Part shown: positions 34,699 to 46,868 of the stretch, piece after piece
Numbering within the stretch: the first letter of the stretch is position 1
Layout of the letters: each line of letters starts with the position of its first letter
Source: Suillus spraguei
Taxonomy: Eukaryota > Basidiomycota > Agaricomycetes > Boletales > Suillaceae
Length of the DNA stretch: 64,000 bases
Assembly: GCA_016800925.1 (NCBI GenBank)
Contig: JABCPU010000041.1
Span: 186,001-250,000, forward strand
Direction: 5' to 3'
Made by a program: the position numbers and the translations under genes
Notes under the pieces: generated by a model
What the model saw: only the letters and a program-made list of their open reading frames with translations
Told to the model about the DNA's origin: nothing
Databases searched by the model: none

Positions 34699-35117
34699 TG
34701 ATAATTATATGGTGTGATGAAAAAAGGCACACTGACTGTAAAAGTACTGTTTTTCACAAGTGCCTCATTGTGACATAGGGTGGCTACCAAACAAATCCCT
34801 TATAAGAAGAAATAGCCTTTTTACTTTGCTAAGGTGGTACCATTCTTGCTCCATGGACCCTAGCTACTTACTGCATCCTCATATCAATGTCCTATGTCCT
34901 TTCCATGTCAGTCTAGATCCATTGGCGTGTAGTCTATTCGCTTTCACTGTGACCAAACCAATAGCAGGACTATTAAATTACATCCACAAGGCTGCTGCAT
35001 ACTGCATGCCTCATTGAACATACCAGTATAAAGATACAACCTAACCTGAGCTGTAGTAAACTATGACTTAAGTTAGTATGTGGTCTTGTGCTCTGCCTAG
35101 TCTGCTTCACTTGCAAG

Positions 35118-35753
35118 TGTTACAGTCGTACGTGCCCCTATTCATTTTCCTTTCCATTCTTGTATATCACGTGCTATGGAGCTGATTGCTCGGACACTTC
35201 CACTTCCATCAGACATCACATGACTATATGATTCAACTAGTACGTCGTCGATACGTCATATCATGTGATGTCATGACTCCCCATGACTCTATTCTCGGGC
35301 TCAGCTGGTTTAGCATACGCGTACGCTAAACACGTGCTTTCATCTCTTACTCATGTGTTTCAACACGCTTGTACGATACATGCCTTCCTCATTAGGATAC
35401 GCACTTAAATCCCCACAGTTACCTGGTCTGTGCGCACATATGAACCTATATAAGCACAGTGTACTTGTAGTAGATTCCTTACTTTAATCTTACTGGGTTT
35501 TACCTGGATTCCTCTTCGCCAAAGATCTCCGATCTTTAGTCGTCTTGAACTGTCTCTAAGTCTAAGCACTCCTTAGCCTTAGTCTCTATTCTTGTAGAAC
35601 CTCTTAGACTTGTCTTTGAGGCTTAACCCTTGATAGTACTCGGAACGTGTTCCTTGTACTTTCACCTTGTCCTCTTCTGGACATTGTAGAACTTCCCAGC
35701 AGACCGTCTGTGTCTTTTCACTGTCGCTGGTGATGCCACCCCAGTTTGTAACA
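35118..35753 (+). repeat. 5' LTR-B of the gypsy element
   Basis: 636 bp, TGTTACAGTCGTACG to GTTTGTAACA. It contains a TATATAAGCACAGTG motif near 35446 that could be the TATA box. The duplicated target GCAAG precedes it. Confidence 0.88.
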
Positions 35754-36228
35754 AAAGATTAAAGTCTATCTGATCGTCGACCATCAAGTCTTCAACCCCG
35801 AACCCTGATTGCTTAGATAAGCAGATTAGCATACGCGTACACTAAACTGATTGTCAAGAGGAGCCCTCTGACAGAAGACAAGCCCTAACGGACAGCAAAA
35901 CAATGCGTGTAGGCACTGAGAAATCACACTCACCAAGATCAAATTACTTAGACTCCACGTCAACAACAACAACTACCTGGAAAAGAATTTGAATCCAAGA
36001 TTGGTCTTCCGACAATTGGAGATCATGATAACCCTGCAGAGTTTATCCTATCAAGCAACAAATCGCATATCGGATGTCGATCACAATGAATACATGAAGA
36101 AAGGCCTATGCTTCATGTGCTAAACAAAAGGGCATCATTCCCATCATTGCTCTGAAAGGAAGAAAAAGACTTTGGACTGAAAGGCCGAAACAATGAAACT
36201 TCCTGATGAAGAAGATGAAGAAGAAACG
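35754..36228 (+). pseudogene. Gag remnant with zinc knuckle
   Basis: Just after the 5' LTR the sequence should hold the primer-binding site, then gag. Near 36098-36155 the frame reads GLCFMC-stop-TKGHHSHHC, a CX2CX4HX4C zinc knuckle with a stop in it. Most of gag is missing or decayed before the LTR-A-bounded element begins at 36229. Confidence 0.6.
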
Positions 36229-36774
36229 GTGTAACAAACATATTGGCACTGGGCTTAAAACCCCATATTTTGACACTCGTCTCATGTCTACAGGAGATAA
36301 CACTTGTCCATGGCTGTCTTACCCCGTTTAGCAGTACTGGTGGCATCCCACACTCACCACACACCGTACCGACTGCCGCACCTTGTTCCATGAACCGATG
36401 TCCTTCCATGTCCTTGCTGCGTCCGCATAGCTCCATTTGGTGCGTAGTTTGTTTTCTGTTCGTTATCACTGATTCCATGGCAAGCCTTATTACATGTTGC
36501 CTTGTGCCGCAGCGCCTTGTGCTATGTTTACTTATGGCGGTTACTATACTCCAGCGCTATTGATCTCGCCTAGAGTATTCCGAGTACATACAAATTAGGA
36601 TATAAGCACCGTGTACCCCACACAATACAGTACCTGATTTTACCCCATTGCACATACTATAGGTCAGGATTATTGTCTAGCTCTGGATCTACCCAGTAGT
36701 GGACATAGTCTTTAAAGTTTCCTTATCGCTCATTAATACATCACGCTCATTCTCTATTACTGCTGGCATGAGAA

Positions 36775-37881
36775 TTGCTAACATTCTTTGCTACTGTAGA
36801 TGAGCTGGCAGACTTGGCCGGCATCGCTGAGAAAGCACGCATCAAGATGGCTATATGCTACGCAGATCCTGACGAAGCTGAAGTATGGGAATGTCTTGAC
36901 GAACACAATGGTAACAGCTTCGTAGACTTCACTAATGCTATTTTGCACTTGTATCCAGAATGTGGTCCTATTACGTTCAACTGCACAGTTACCGCTGAAG
37001 CAGTCGCTCTGCTGGCAGACCCCTATCAGGGAAACTCTATTGAGCACTCTGATGCTAACGTACCACAACAAGTTACGGCATTGGAAATCACTACCGCTGA
37101 GCAAGTATCACTACCACTCGAAGATACCGCACCACCGGCGGTTCAGCAATCGTTAATGGCACCAAGTACAGACAGCACTACACTACCTACGGCACTACCA
37201 CACGAGGATACAGCATCCTTGCCAGTCTAAGCGCTCGACGAAAGTTTGTGCCTGAATGAACCACGCTACACTGACGACACTACATTTTGCACCATTTATA
37301 CAGTCAGCGACGCACACCACTCACTAGAAGAAACAGATGAAACGGCAATCGACTTGGTTAGCACTGACATTTTACCGACAGAACTCTTGATGGTCACAGA
37401 GCATACATGCTCTCAAGACGAAGTTCCGCAGACCGCTAGCGCTGATAGCGAAGAAGTTATAGAAGTATCACTGGAAAGGTATAGTATAGTAGAAGTGCCA
37501 ATGCATACTGCAGAGGCAACATTTACCGCCCAAACTGTTACTGTGCACCTACCACTGACACCTAAAGAAACGTTCACCGCACGAGCTATTCAGCTGAACT
37601 CGCAGACTGCACATGCCTACTGCCATGTGTTGACCGCTGTGTTAGTACGCAAAGACAATGGTCTTACCAGGCCATACTGCATTCCTAGCCTTACCGCAGC
37701 TAGAAGTTTTATTATCGACCACCGGCATATGTTCTTGCAGCAGATGACAAAGCGCAGCCTACCGCCCGCTAGTTGTCCGCCAACTATTGTCCCTCAGTAC
37801 CGCAGGCCATCGCATGCTTGCATAGCGCTATGGCAGTACGAACACAGATCACGCGGTTTTCATTGCAGAAGAAGAAGCTAA
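36775..37881 (+). pseudogene. Gag-like ORF of the LTR-A element, one stop
   Basis: One frame of about 369 codons interrupted by a single TAA at 37228-37230. The N-terminal part (ARIKMAICYADPDEAEVW, then FVDFTNAILHLYPECG) matches gag proteins of basidiomycete Ty3 elements. The rest is rich in Thr, Glu and Ala with many Pro, and is not recognised. The true gag start is lost with the deleted LTR and leader. Confidence 0.6.
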
Positions 37882-38630
37882 CCCCAGAAGTCAACCATCA
37901 AAGACCCAAGCATGTATACCTGCCAGTGGAAACCCCAACAGCATCATTCATTACCCTACCGCCACCAACATTTGCGAATACCACCCTCGTTACTTGATCA
38001 TAAAAACAAAGAAAAGAATACCGCACACATACAATAGTCTCTGTTTTACCCCGGGTTTCGTCCGGTGATCAGTTTCACACTTTCAAATGCACGCCCACAC
38101 GGCATCACTTACATATGTTTAGCGCTAACAAGCACACAGACTTTTATTACAGTACGAAGGACTATATCGATTGGACAAGGAATACCGTGCACCGCTAAAG
38201 TACTATACACCTTTTTCTTCTAACGCATAGGCAGCACACCGCGCCCATTGATTGATAAAGACAGGAGATATCACGCTGAAGCTTACTGCGGTGGCAATAC
38301 CACAGGCATAGATAAAGACAGTGCAACGAAGAAGACAAGACGAGTGGAACCTCGCAACAGACTTGCAGTATCAGTTCAGTTTTTGTTTACTGCGAGCGTG
38401 TGCTTACTATACATTACCGTTTACCTTAGGTGTCAAATGGACTATGACTGGTGCTAGGACTTGGACATGGAGGCATTTGGACTTATTTGACCTCCCAAGG
38501 ACTTAGGCATTCACACTGTGTTTTTTTTTCCTGGAGCCGCCAGGACCCCTATCATTGCGGCAACTATTATTTGTACAAGGACTATAGTACAGAGGCAAAG
38601 GTACAAGTACAGAAGAAGAGAAAGAAGTAT
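37882..38630. other. Internal spacer of the LTR-A element
   Basis: No gene. Bases about 38035-38085 (GTTTTACCCCGGGTTTCGTC, then GATCAGTTTCAC) match 50380-50415 (GTTTTACCCTGGGCTTCAAC, then TCTCAGTTTCC), which lies after the integrase of the gypsy pol at 49049-50248. This places it at the 3' end of the parent element. Confidence 0.5.
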
Positions 38631-39808
38631 CTACTGTAGGCGGTACATCTTTTGGCAGCGGTTCATGCAGCTGCGGAGAAAGTTCATGTTTCCCGCCAAC
38701 TCCCTCATCATCCCCTCCATCTGCATAAAGTGCGCCTGGGCCTCTTCTAGCCTTGCTGCCATAAGGAAGTTCAAGTTCTCCCCCTCCAAGTCTTGAAGCC
38801 ACTGCGCCACATTGATGGCTTCTTCCTCAGACTCTTCCTCCACCGCTGCAATGGACTGCGCCTTTCCAGCGATTTTTTCTGGGTGGGAGGGAGAGGCGAC
38901 CACTGCTGGCTCACTGTCAGTCACCTAAATGACTTCATCCGGTTTTTTCGATTTTGCCGCAGCAGCAGCGACCACTGGTGGCGTCTTTGCCATGGGATGC
39001 GTCCTCTTGCGACGAACTAAGGAAAACAAGTTAGCAAAGAGTTAAGTCAAGAAGGAAAGAAAAAACTCACCAGTGTTGTGGGAGCACCTATGCTTGTGCT
39101 TCTGGCAGTTATTGCAGACCTTGTCTGGCTGGCCAGTACAGATAATGTCCCACTTGGCACAATTTTTGCACTTTGTTGCATGCCGCGGATTGCCAGCATG
39201 CATGCGGGCAGTCTTAGGCTAGGTGATATCAGTAAAGAGCTAAGTCAAAAGAAGAAACAAGACTCACCGGCAGTTGCACTATCAGTACCTCCATAGACTT
39301 ATTGGAGAAAGGCCGCGCTACCTTCTTGGGTGCTGGAGCCTCCTCTTCCTCCTCCTCACTGTCACCGCCAGCAACACTGGAGCCGTGGCAGCCTTCTTCC
39401 TCTCCTCAGCTGCTTTCTCAGCAGCAGCGATCTCCAAGCGATAGGCATTCACTGTAGGCATTACAGTGGTAGCCTCCATAACCTCCTCAGGCGTCAAGCC
39501 CAAGTTGAGGCCATGTACCGCGCCTTTGCGGCAGCACTCTTCTACATCATGCTAAAGAGAAAAAGCTAAGTCAGTACCATTACCGCTAAAGAAGAAAAAA
39601 AAAAAGAGAACGCATGAAGAACTGCTCCCATGCTTTTACCCACATCTCCTTTTCTTCAAGGAGCTCCTCCTTGTCATCTGGCGCGGAGAGGATTAGCCCA
39701 TCCAAATGCTCTTGGAGGGCAGCGAGTTTTTTCTGTGCTGCAGATTGCGCAGCGGCAGCGGGAGCAGTGAGAGCGGAGGCATCAAAAGTAAAGGTAGACG
39801 AAGACATC
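38631..39808 (-). pseudogene. Antisense intron-containing gene with Zn2Cys6-like cluster
   Basis: Minus strand inside the LTR-A element. Exon 1 (from 39808) starts MMSSSTFTFDAS and is Ala-rich, reaching EKEMWVKAWEQFF. Exon 2 (about 39540-39267) has LGLTPEEVMEATTVM and, after a 1-nt frameshift near 39380, an acidic run and APKKVARPFSNKSME. Exon 3 (about 39223-39075) carries CKNCAKWDIIC, six more residues, then CNNCQKHKHRC: a CX2CX6CX6CX2CX6C pattern as in Zn(II)2Cys6 DNA-binding domains. Exon 4 (39020-38631) has a stop near 38926 and a coiled-coil-like end (FLMAARLEEAQAHFMQMEGM). Introns of about 50-60 nt have GT-AG ends. Role unknown; it may be a captured gene or a regulator encoded by the element. 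Confidence 0.55.
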
Positions 39809-40071
39809 ATAGTAAGAAGTAAAGATGGGAGAAAGTGGAGAAGTTCAACGACAGCCCTTTTTTAGGGAACAGTAATTTTGTGACCACACCGCATCACACT
39901 CTGCTGCATTATCCACCGTCACAGCATGGCACGTCCACAATTCCATGTCTGCACAGCAAACCCCGCTTACGCGTCCCATCACATGATCTTGATATCACTC
40001 GAATTCTTGCTAAGTCCCTTACCGGCGGTATAGTTGACCAGGGATGGTCAGTTTCTAAAGTTCCTAGGGGA

Positions 40072-41009
40072 TGTAACGAACATATTGGCGCTGTGCTTAA
40101 AACCCCATATTTTGACACTTGTCCATGGCCGTCTTACCCCGTTTAGCAGTACTGGTGGCATCCCACGCTCACCACACACCGTACCAACTGCCGCACCTTG
40201 TTCCACAAACTGATGTCCTTCCATGTCCTTGCCACGTCCGCATAGCTCCATTTGGTGTGTAGTTTGTTTCCTGTTCGTTATCACTGATTCCATGGCAAGC
40301 CTTACTACATGTTGCCTCATGCCGCAGCACCTCGCGCTATGTGTACTTACGGCGGTTACAACACTCCAGCACTACTGATCTCGCCTAGAGTATTCCGAGT
40401 ACATACGAATTAGGATATAAGCACCGCGTACCCCGCACGATACAGTACCTGATTTTACCCCATTGCACGTACTATAGGTCAGGATTATTGTCTAGCTCTG
40501 GATCTACCCAGTAGTGGACATGGTCTTTAAAGTTTCCTTATCGCTCATTAATACATCACGCTCGTTCTCCGTTACCGCTGGCACACCGCTGGACTCTTGA
40601 CTGTTACTTTGATTGAACTTCTCACGGACCGCTACTTTACCGCTGAAAGTACCATGGACTTCTTTACTGTTTCCTTGCACCGCTCGCAACCTTACCGCTA
40701 CTGCTGAGACCACCGCTCGACATCACTCGCTCGACGCAACTGTTACTGACCTTATCTTGACCGTGGTAGCACCGCTACGCACAACACTAGTTCCGGCGGT
40801 ATCATCGCTGACCATGGCAACTTACCGCTGATCTCGACGCTTGTTTCGCAAATAAGTTAGACTCGAACTTGACCATCCTAAATAGGCATCCCCCTTTAGG
40901 GTTGAACGCTCTTGTTCTTACAAGTGAAGCAGACTAGATGGAGCGCAAGACTAACATACTAGTTTAGGCAGTGGTTTATCTACAGCCCAAGCTAGGTTGT
41001 ATCTTTACA
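40072..41009 (+). repeat. 3' LTR-A of the non-autonomous element
   Basis: Complete 938-bp copy from TGTAACGAACATATTGG to GTTGTATCTTTACA. A short purine run (AGGGGA) precedes it and may be the polypurine tract. Confidence 0.8.
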
Positions 41010-41163
41010 ATGGTACAACGTCTCACATAAGATTTTCTTGAATGGAGAGATAAGAAATCAATGTACGTCTCCCCCAACATACTCTTGTGACTTATACGCT
41101 CTGTAGGTCAACGAAAGGAATTTTGTGTTCCCATTAAACTCCTATCATGTGTTCGTCTTGAAT

Positions 41164-44100
41164 CCGTGGAAACCACTGCCATCATAGATTCTGGAGCAGC
41201 CGGAACCTTCATCTCTGAAGAGTTTGTGAAACTCCATAAAATCACTAGAAGAAAACTCAACGAGCCCTTCAAAGTCACAACTGCTGATGGTACCTATATC
41301 AAAGGAGGACCAATCATGCACTACTGCCTATTGATAGTCAGAATCGATCAATGCACCATGCTCAGCAAGTTTAATATCACTAAACTTGGCCGACGCAACC
41401 AGATATTATTGGGGATCCCTTGGCTTCATGCAATGAACCCAGTCATTGATTGGACTGCCGAAACCCTCGCTCTCTCTCGTACCCCAAAATCTGATGAAAT
41501 TGAGATTGATATGGATAGAGATAGAAAGAAGAACGGACTCCCAATCGAATTTCCAGAACATGTGAAGAAGGCCTCTTCACAGAAGAAATGGGATAACTCT
41601 AAGCTTTCATCGAAGGTTGCAACCTTCACACCACCTGATGTTCTGAAAGATCTGGAACCTGAACTGGCATGTGTGCCGCACGCAATATCCCCAGAACCTG
41701 AAGTACGAATGCCACATACTACAACTTCCACTTCCTGTGTACAACTGCTGCGAGCAGTATCACCGATCCCTCATGCAGAGAAGCGCAAGAACGACTCCGA
41801 GCCCGAGTATCGAGCCAGACCCAAACCTATTGAGCAATGGCCAATAGAAGAACAGAAGTATGGAAAGAGAAAAGCAGAAGAAGAAATCCCTGGGCGGGAT
41901 ACAAACATACCGAAACTATCCAAGTTCTATGTTCCTCTGAAAACTCTTCAAAATACTCCCTCAGCTTCAATTGAAGAAATCCCTGACGAAGAAGAACCAA
42001 TGTCTGAAGACATTGCTGAAGAACCCATGCCCTCATTAATCCCAACAGAGGATGATGACCAATTCAACACCATGCAAGATGTCTGGCATGCGCCAGAAGT
42101 ACGTGAAATTTCTTCTTACGAGCTTGGAGATGGAGAGTTCCTTGTGGAGTATGACACCGATGGAGTTAGCATGAGAATCATCGAAGAAGTATCCATGGAT
42201 ACACCCCTCACACGTGATGGAACTTCCCAACTCGAACAACTCCCCAACTACTCCACAATCTCCCTTCCTCCCCTGAAATACAGTAATAAAGCTCAGGAAT
42301 TCGCCACAGATGAGAAGGAGAAGAAAAAGAAATCCTTCGAAGAATTGGTCCCGGAATACTTGCATGATTTTGCGGATGTCTTTGCTAAAGATGGTCTGAA
42401 CAAACTACCCCCCAAACACCCTGGTATTGATCATCGGATCGATACCAAACCTGGTTTTATTCCTCGCACATCTGAGGTTTACCCATTATCGGAAAAAGAA
42501 TGCGCTGCCGCCAAAATGTTCATTAACGAAAATGTTGCGAAGGGCTTTATCTCAGAATCGAAGTCACCACAAGCCAGTGGGTTCTTCTTCGTGGGAAAGA
42601 AGAGTGGAGAATTGCGTCCCTGTCAAGATTATTGCTACATCAATGATTGGACAGTCAAGAACGCTTATCCACTCTCACTCCCTATTTCCCTCATGGCACG
42701 CCTTCATAATGCACAGTTCTTTACGAAAATGGATATCTGGTCTGGTTATAATAACATTTGCATCCATCCTGATGATCGCTGGAAAGCAGCATTTACCACG
42801 GAATTCGGCCTCTTCGAACCGAACGTCATGTTCTTTGGCCTTTGTAATTCCCCAGCAACTTTCCAAGCATACATGAATTGTACCTTCCAGCAGGAAATCA
42901 ATGAAGGATGGATGGTTATCCACATGGACGATATTCTGATTTTCTCTACAACAATGGCAGAACACCACGAACGAACCAGACAGGTTTTAATGAAAATACG
43001 AAAGGAACATTTGTTCCTGAAACCGGAGAAATGCACCTTTGATGCAGAAGAAGTGGAATACCTCAGAATGATAATTCAGCCCGGACAAGTTGCTATGGAT
43101 ACCACCAAAACCAAGGGAATCGCCGAATGGCCAACTCCAAAATCTGTAAAAGATGTTCGGTCATTCCTTGGCTTTTGCAACTTCTACCGCATGTTCATTT
43201 CCCACTACTCTGACATAGCCCGACCCCTTTCGAATTGACGAAGAAAGATAAGGCCTTTGACTGGTCAACCAAATGTATGGACACCTTCGAAGAGTTGAAA
43301 TGATGCTTCACATCCCAACTGGTACTCTGCAACCCTGATCCTTCCCGACAATTCGCTATTGCTACTGATGCATCGCTTGTAGCTACTGGCGGGGTGCTTT
43401 TGCAGACTGATGAGAATGGTGTCTACCACCCCTGTGCTTATCTCTCTCAGTCCTTGAGCCCTGCAGAATGCAATTACCAGATCTTTGATTGGGAACTACT
43501 CACTGTAATTCGGGCTTTGAATGAATGGCGTCATTATCTTGAAGGAAACCCACATCCCGTCCTGGTATTCACCGACCGCAAGAACCTTCTGTACTTTAGA
43601 AGTGCACAGAAGCTTACCCATCGCCAAGCACATTGGCAACTGATTTTGTCTATTTACGACATTGAACTGCATCATGTTGCAGGTACCAAACTGGCAGTAC
43701 CTGATGCACTATCTTGCCGGCCGACTACGACTCTGGCAAAGACGATAATGAGGACCAGACTCTCCTCCCTGATGCTCTATTCATTCATCTTATTGACACC
43801 GACCTGAAGGATGTATTGTCATCCTCTGACCCCCTTGATGACCCTGTCTCAAGACAGCATCCGACACCCTTGATGGCGTGTGCCTTCCCCCTATGAAGTC
43901 GGCACTCTCTGACTGGAAGATTGAGAATGTCCTCTATTTTAAGAATCGTGCCTACATTCCACCGGCACATCGTCCCGATATCCTGACAAGGTATCATGAT
44001 CATCCTACAACAGGACATCCCGGTAGATTCAAAAATGAAGAACTCGTCAAACAAGAAGCCTGGTGGCCCGCTATGGGCTCTTACATTCGGAAATACATAG

Positions 44101-45239
44101 AGGGTTGTGCCCTTTGTCAGCAAATGAAAGCGGATACACATCCTGTTCGACCTCTGCTTACCCCGATCCCCTCATCGGCAACTCAACCTTTTTCTCAGGT
44201 CTCTGTCAATCTTATCACTGATCTCCCCAGCTCTGGAGGCTTTGATAGTATCATGGTCGTGGTAGATCATGGCCTTATGAAGGGGGTAATTATTATCCCT
44301 TGTCTGAAAACCATCACTTCCGAAGGCGTTGCCAAACTATTATTGAAGCACGTCTATCGTCGATTTGGACTCCATGACAAAGTCATCTCTGATCGTGGCC
44401 CGCAGTTCCTATCTCATTTCTCCAAGGAACTTGCCCGACTTCTTGACTACATCATCGCCCCATCTACGGCTTATCACCCCCAGACTGATGGTCAAACTGA
44501 GCAGCTCAATCAAGAGCTAGAAATGTACCTGCGCATCTATTGTCGCAATAACCCTGAAGATTGGATAGAACACCTACCAATCGCCAAATTTGTCCACAAC
44601 CACCGAAAACACGATGCAAGGAATGCATCACCCTTCTACCTAATGATGGGATACGAACTGCACGCCATCCCTCATCTGATCCCTGACTCCACTGTCCCTG
44701 CAGTAGGAGATCAAGTACAATCTCTGCAGAAGATAAGAGAAGAAGCAATTGCCTGCCATAATATCACCATGCAAACAATGGCTGAACGATCCTGAGGAGA
44801 GAAGTATACCCCGTGGAAGATTGGAGATAAGGTCTGGCTATCAGCAGCCAATCTCAGACTGAAACTCCCATCACGGAAACTCGCACCAAAACAATATGGA
44901 CCATTCCCTATCATTGCAGTTCTATCGCCAATCACATTTACACTCAAACTCCCTCAGCAATGGAAGATCCATCCCACGTTCCATGCTTTGGTCCTATCAT
45001 CGTATAGTGAAAATGACATACATGGCCCGAACTTCTTAGAACCCCCACCTGACATCATTGAAGAAGAAGAAGAATATGAAGTCAAAGCAATTCTTTCTCA
45101 CAAAGGCACCGGCAGTCGCCGACGATACCTCGTGACATGGAAAGGATATTCATCAGGGGATAATGAATGGATTCCAGAAGGAAACCTGAAGAACTCCGCT
45201 CGAATTTTTAACACTTATAAAAAGCGAAATTCATTGTGA
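41164..45239 (+). pseudogene. Gypsy-B pol: protease, RT, RNase H, integrase, chromodomain
   Basis: Begins with a retropepsin (AIIDSGAAGTFISEEFV). Reverse transcriptase follows: ASGFFFVGKKSGELRPCQDY, FTKMDIWSGYNNICIHPDD, and VIHMDDILIFS where the usual Tyr of YxDD is His. After a frameshift near 43230 and a TGA near 43302, RNase H reads FAIATDASLVATGGVL, FTDRKNLLYF and ELHHVAGT. A second frameshift near 43735 leads to the integrase, with an HHCC zinc finger (GHPGRF...CALCQQ), VSVNLITDLP where the first catalytic Asp appears as Asn, VISDRGPQF (Asp) and QTDGQTEQLNQELE (Glu). A chromodomain (YLVTWKGYSSGDNEWIPE) closes it, typical of chromoviruses. Breaks and altered residues make it non-functional. 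Confidence 0.88.
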
Positions 45240-45272
45240 CACCCTAGTATCTCTACAGTCAATCATCTAAAC

Positions 45273-46831
45273 ATGTCTCAATCATCCATGTCTACCTCGT
45301 CCTCATCAAACGTCTCGAGTCTCATCGACTCATTGCCATTTGCACTCCCTGAAACCCCAGAGAAAATCCAGTCTATGTGGGAGGCTGTTACGAACTGGGG
45401 TGGCATCACCAGCAACAGTGATAAAACACAGACGGTCTACTGGGAGGTTCAACTACGTTCAAAAGAGAACGAGGACTACTAAGAAGATTCCAAGTAGGAT
45501 CAAGGGTTTGGTCGAAGAGTCGCAACTCTTAAGACGATAGGTAGAATAGAGACTAAGGCTAAGGAGTGCTTAGACTTAGAGACGATTCAGACGACTTAGG
45601 TTGGAGACCTAAGCGAAGGATATTCCAGGTAAAACCCAGTAAGATTAAAGTAAGGTATACAAGCATAATACAATGTGCTTAAATAAGCCAATATGTGCAC
45701 ACGGACCAAGAGAGACGTGAGAATGTAAGTGTGTATCCAAAGAAGGAAGGCAACTATAGTACAGATGCATTGAGCATATGAGTCAGAGTCTTGTTATGTA
45801 ATATACAAGGTAAAGGAGACGAAAGAATGAATAGGGGCACGTACGACTGTAACAGAGGCTGTAATCCTTGACCCATCATATACCGAACGCCTCGACTCCC
45901 ATGTCCTTCACACCAACGATGTCATGCTAAAAGAACTGATCCTTATAATGAGGACTGCAGAACTACTTCTAACACCCACTGCAGTTACAAATCGAGCCCT
46001 CGCCATGCGCAATGTGCAAGGGACCATCAAGAAAGCCAGTGTCCGGCTTCTTGCTACCAAGAATTTCACAGACACCATCTTAGCCATCGACAAGCAACAC
46101 GCTGCACACCAGGAGGTCATTGACCTTACCCAGAATAACTCAGTAGTCAAAGATTTAACTTGTGACACCCCTGAACGCGAAACTGCACCATCCCCAGTTT
46201 CTGCCCACAGATCCCCACGCCCTTCGTGCCATCACCGCCCCTGTCACCCATAACAATGGAACTCACCCTCCGAACATCATCACTGTTCCTAGAACCAAAC
46301 CCCACTCCACCACATTATTCCAATATCTTCCCAAGATCATCCGCTCGCAGATTTGCACGGAGAAGATGTAACACCATCAGAACCATAATGACTTTAGGAG
46401 TCAATCCTCTCAAAGTCCTTCAACCTCTCCACTCCGCACTCCCTGATTGTACCGACGACCAATACACCATAGACATTGGTAAAGAAGAAGCATTAGAACA
46501 CACTCATCAGCACTATGCTGACGTCTTCTGCCATGGATGCTACCAACATGGTCATAAACTGCACCATTGCTCCAATTATTTCTGTCGCGTATGTGGGATC
46601 TTTGCACCAGGACATCTTACAGATGTCTGTTGGACTCTTGATGGATGAACGCTACTGAAGAAACAACCCAGAGATAACAGTTACTATGCTGCGTTGAAGA
46701 AATTAGAAGAAGCCTTCAACCAAGTCGCTGCCACCGAAGAAAGAGACGGTGTACCAAGTACAGCCGATGCAGAAAACTGGCTTGTAGACATCGAACTTGA
46801 TGCAGCCTGGACCAGTGGGCTAGATTTCTGA
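45273..46831 (+). pseudogene. Extra ORF after pol, with two zinc knuckles
   Basis: Starts 34 bp after pol with MSQSSMSTSSSSNVSSLIDS, is split at 45386 by a solo LTR-B, and continues in frame with VILDPSYTERLDSH and KELILIMRTAELLLTP. Near 46530-46630 it reads CHGCYQHGHKLHHC (CX2CX4HX4C) and then CRVCGIFAPGHLTDVC (CX2CX6HX4C). It ends near ELDAAWTSGLDF at 46831, just before the polypurine tract. At least two frameshifts are present. Zinc knuckles usually belong to gag, upstream of pol, so a second nucleic-acid-binding ORF at the 3' end is unusual. Function unknown. Confidence 0.55.
45386..45854 (-). repeat. Solo LTR-B, reverse, GAGGC target duplication
   Basis: Starts TGTTACGAACTGGGG and ends ACTGTAACA. 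It is flanked by GAGGC at 45381-45385 and 45855-45859. At 469 bp it is shorter than the 636-bp LTRs of the host element and more diverged, so it is an internally deleted relative. It sits inside the extra ORF. Confidence 0.85.
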
Positions 46832-46868
46832 TTTGGTTCGGTGAACCAACCGCTTAAAAGAGGGGTAA

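Larger units (their letters stand above)
36229..41009 (+). mobile_element. LTR-A-bounded non-autonomous retroelement
   Basis: LTR-A lies at both ends in the same orientation: 36229 to about 36768 (5' LTR, its last 400 bp deleted) and 40072-41009 (complete, 938 bp). Target duplication is ACGG (36225-36228) against ATGG (41010-41013), one change. Inside are a gag-like ORF, a non-coding spacer and an antisense intron-containing gene. Protease, reverse transcriptase, RNase H and integrase are absent. The spacer at about 37960-38200 resembles the region after the integrase of the other gypsy (50260-50500), which links LTR-A to that pol family. It would have depended on an autonomous relative. Confidence 0.7.
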
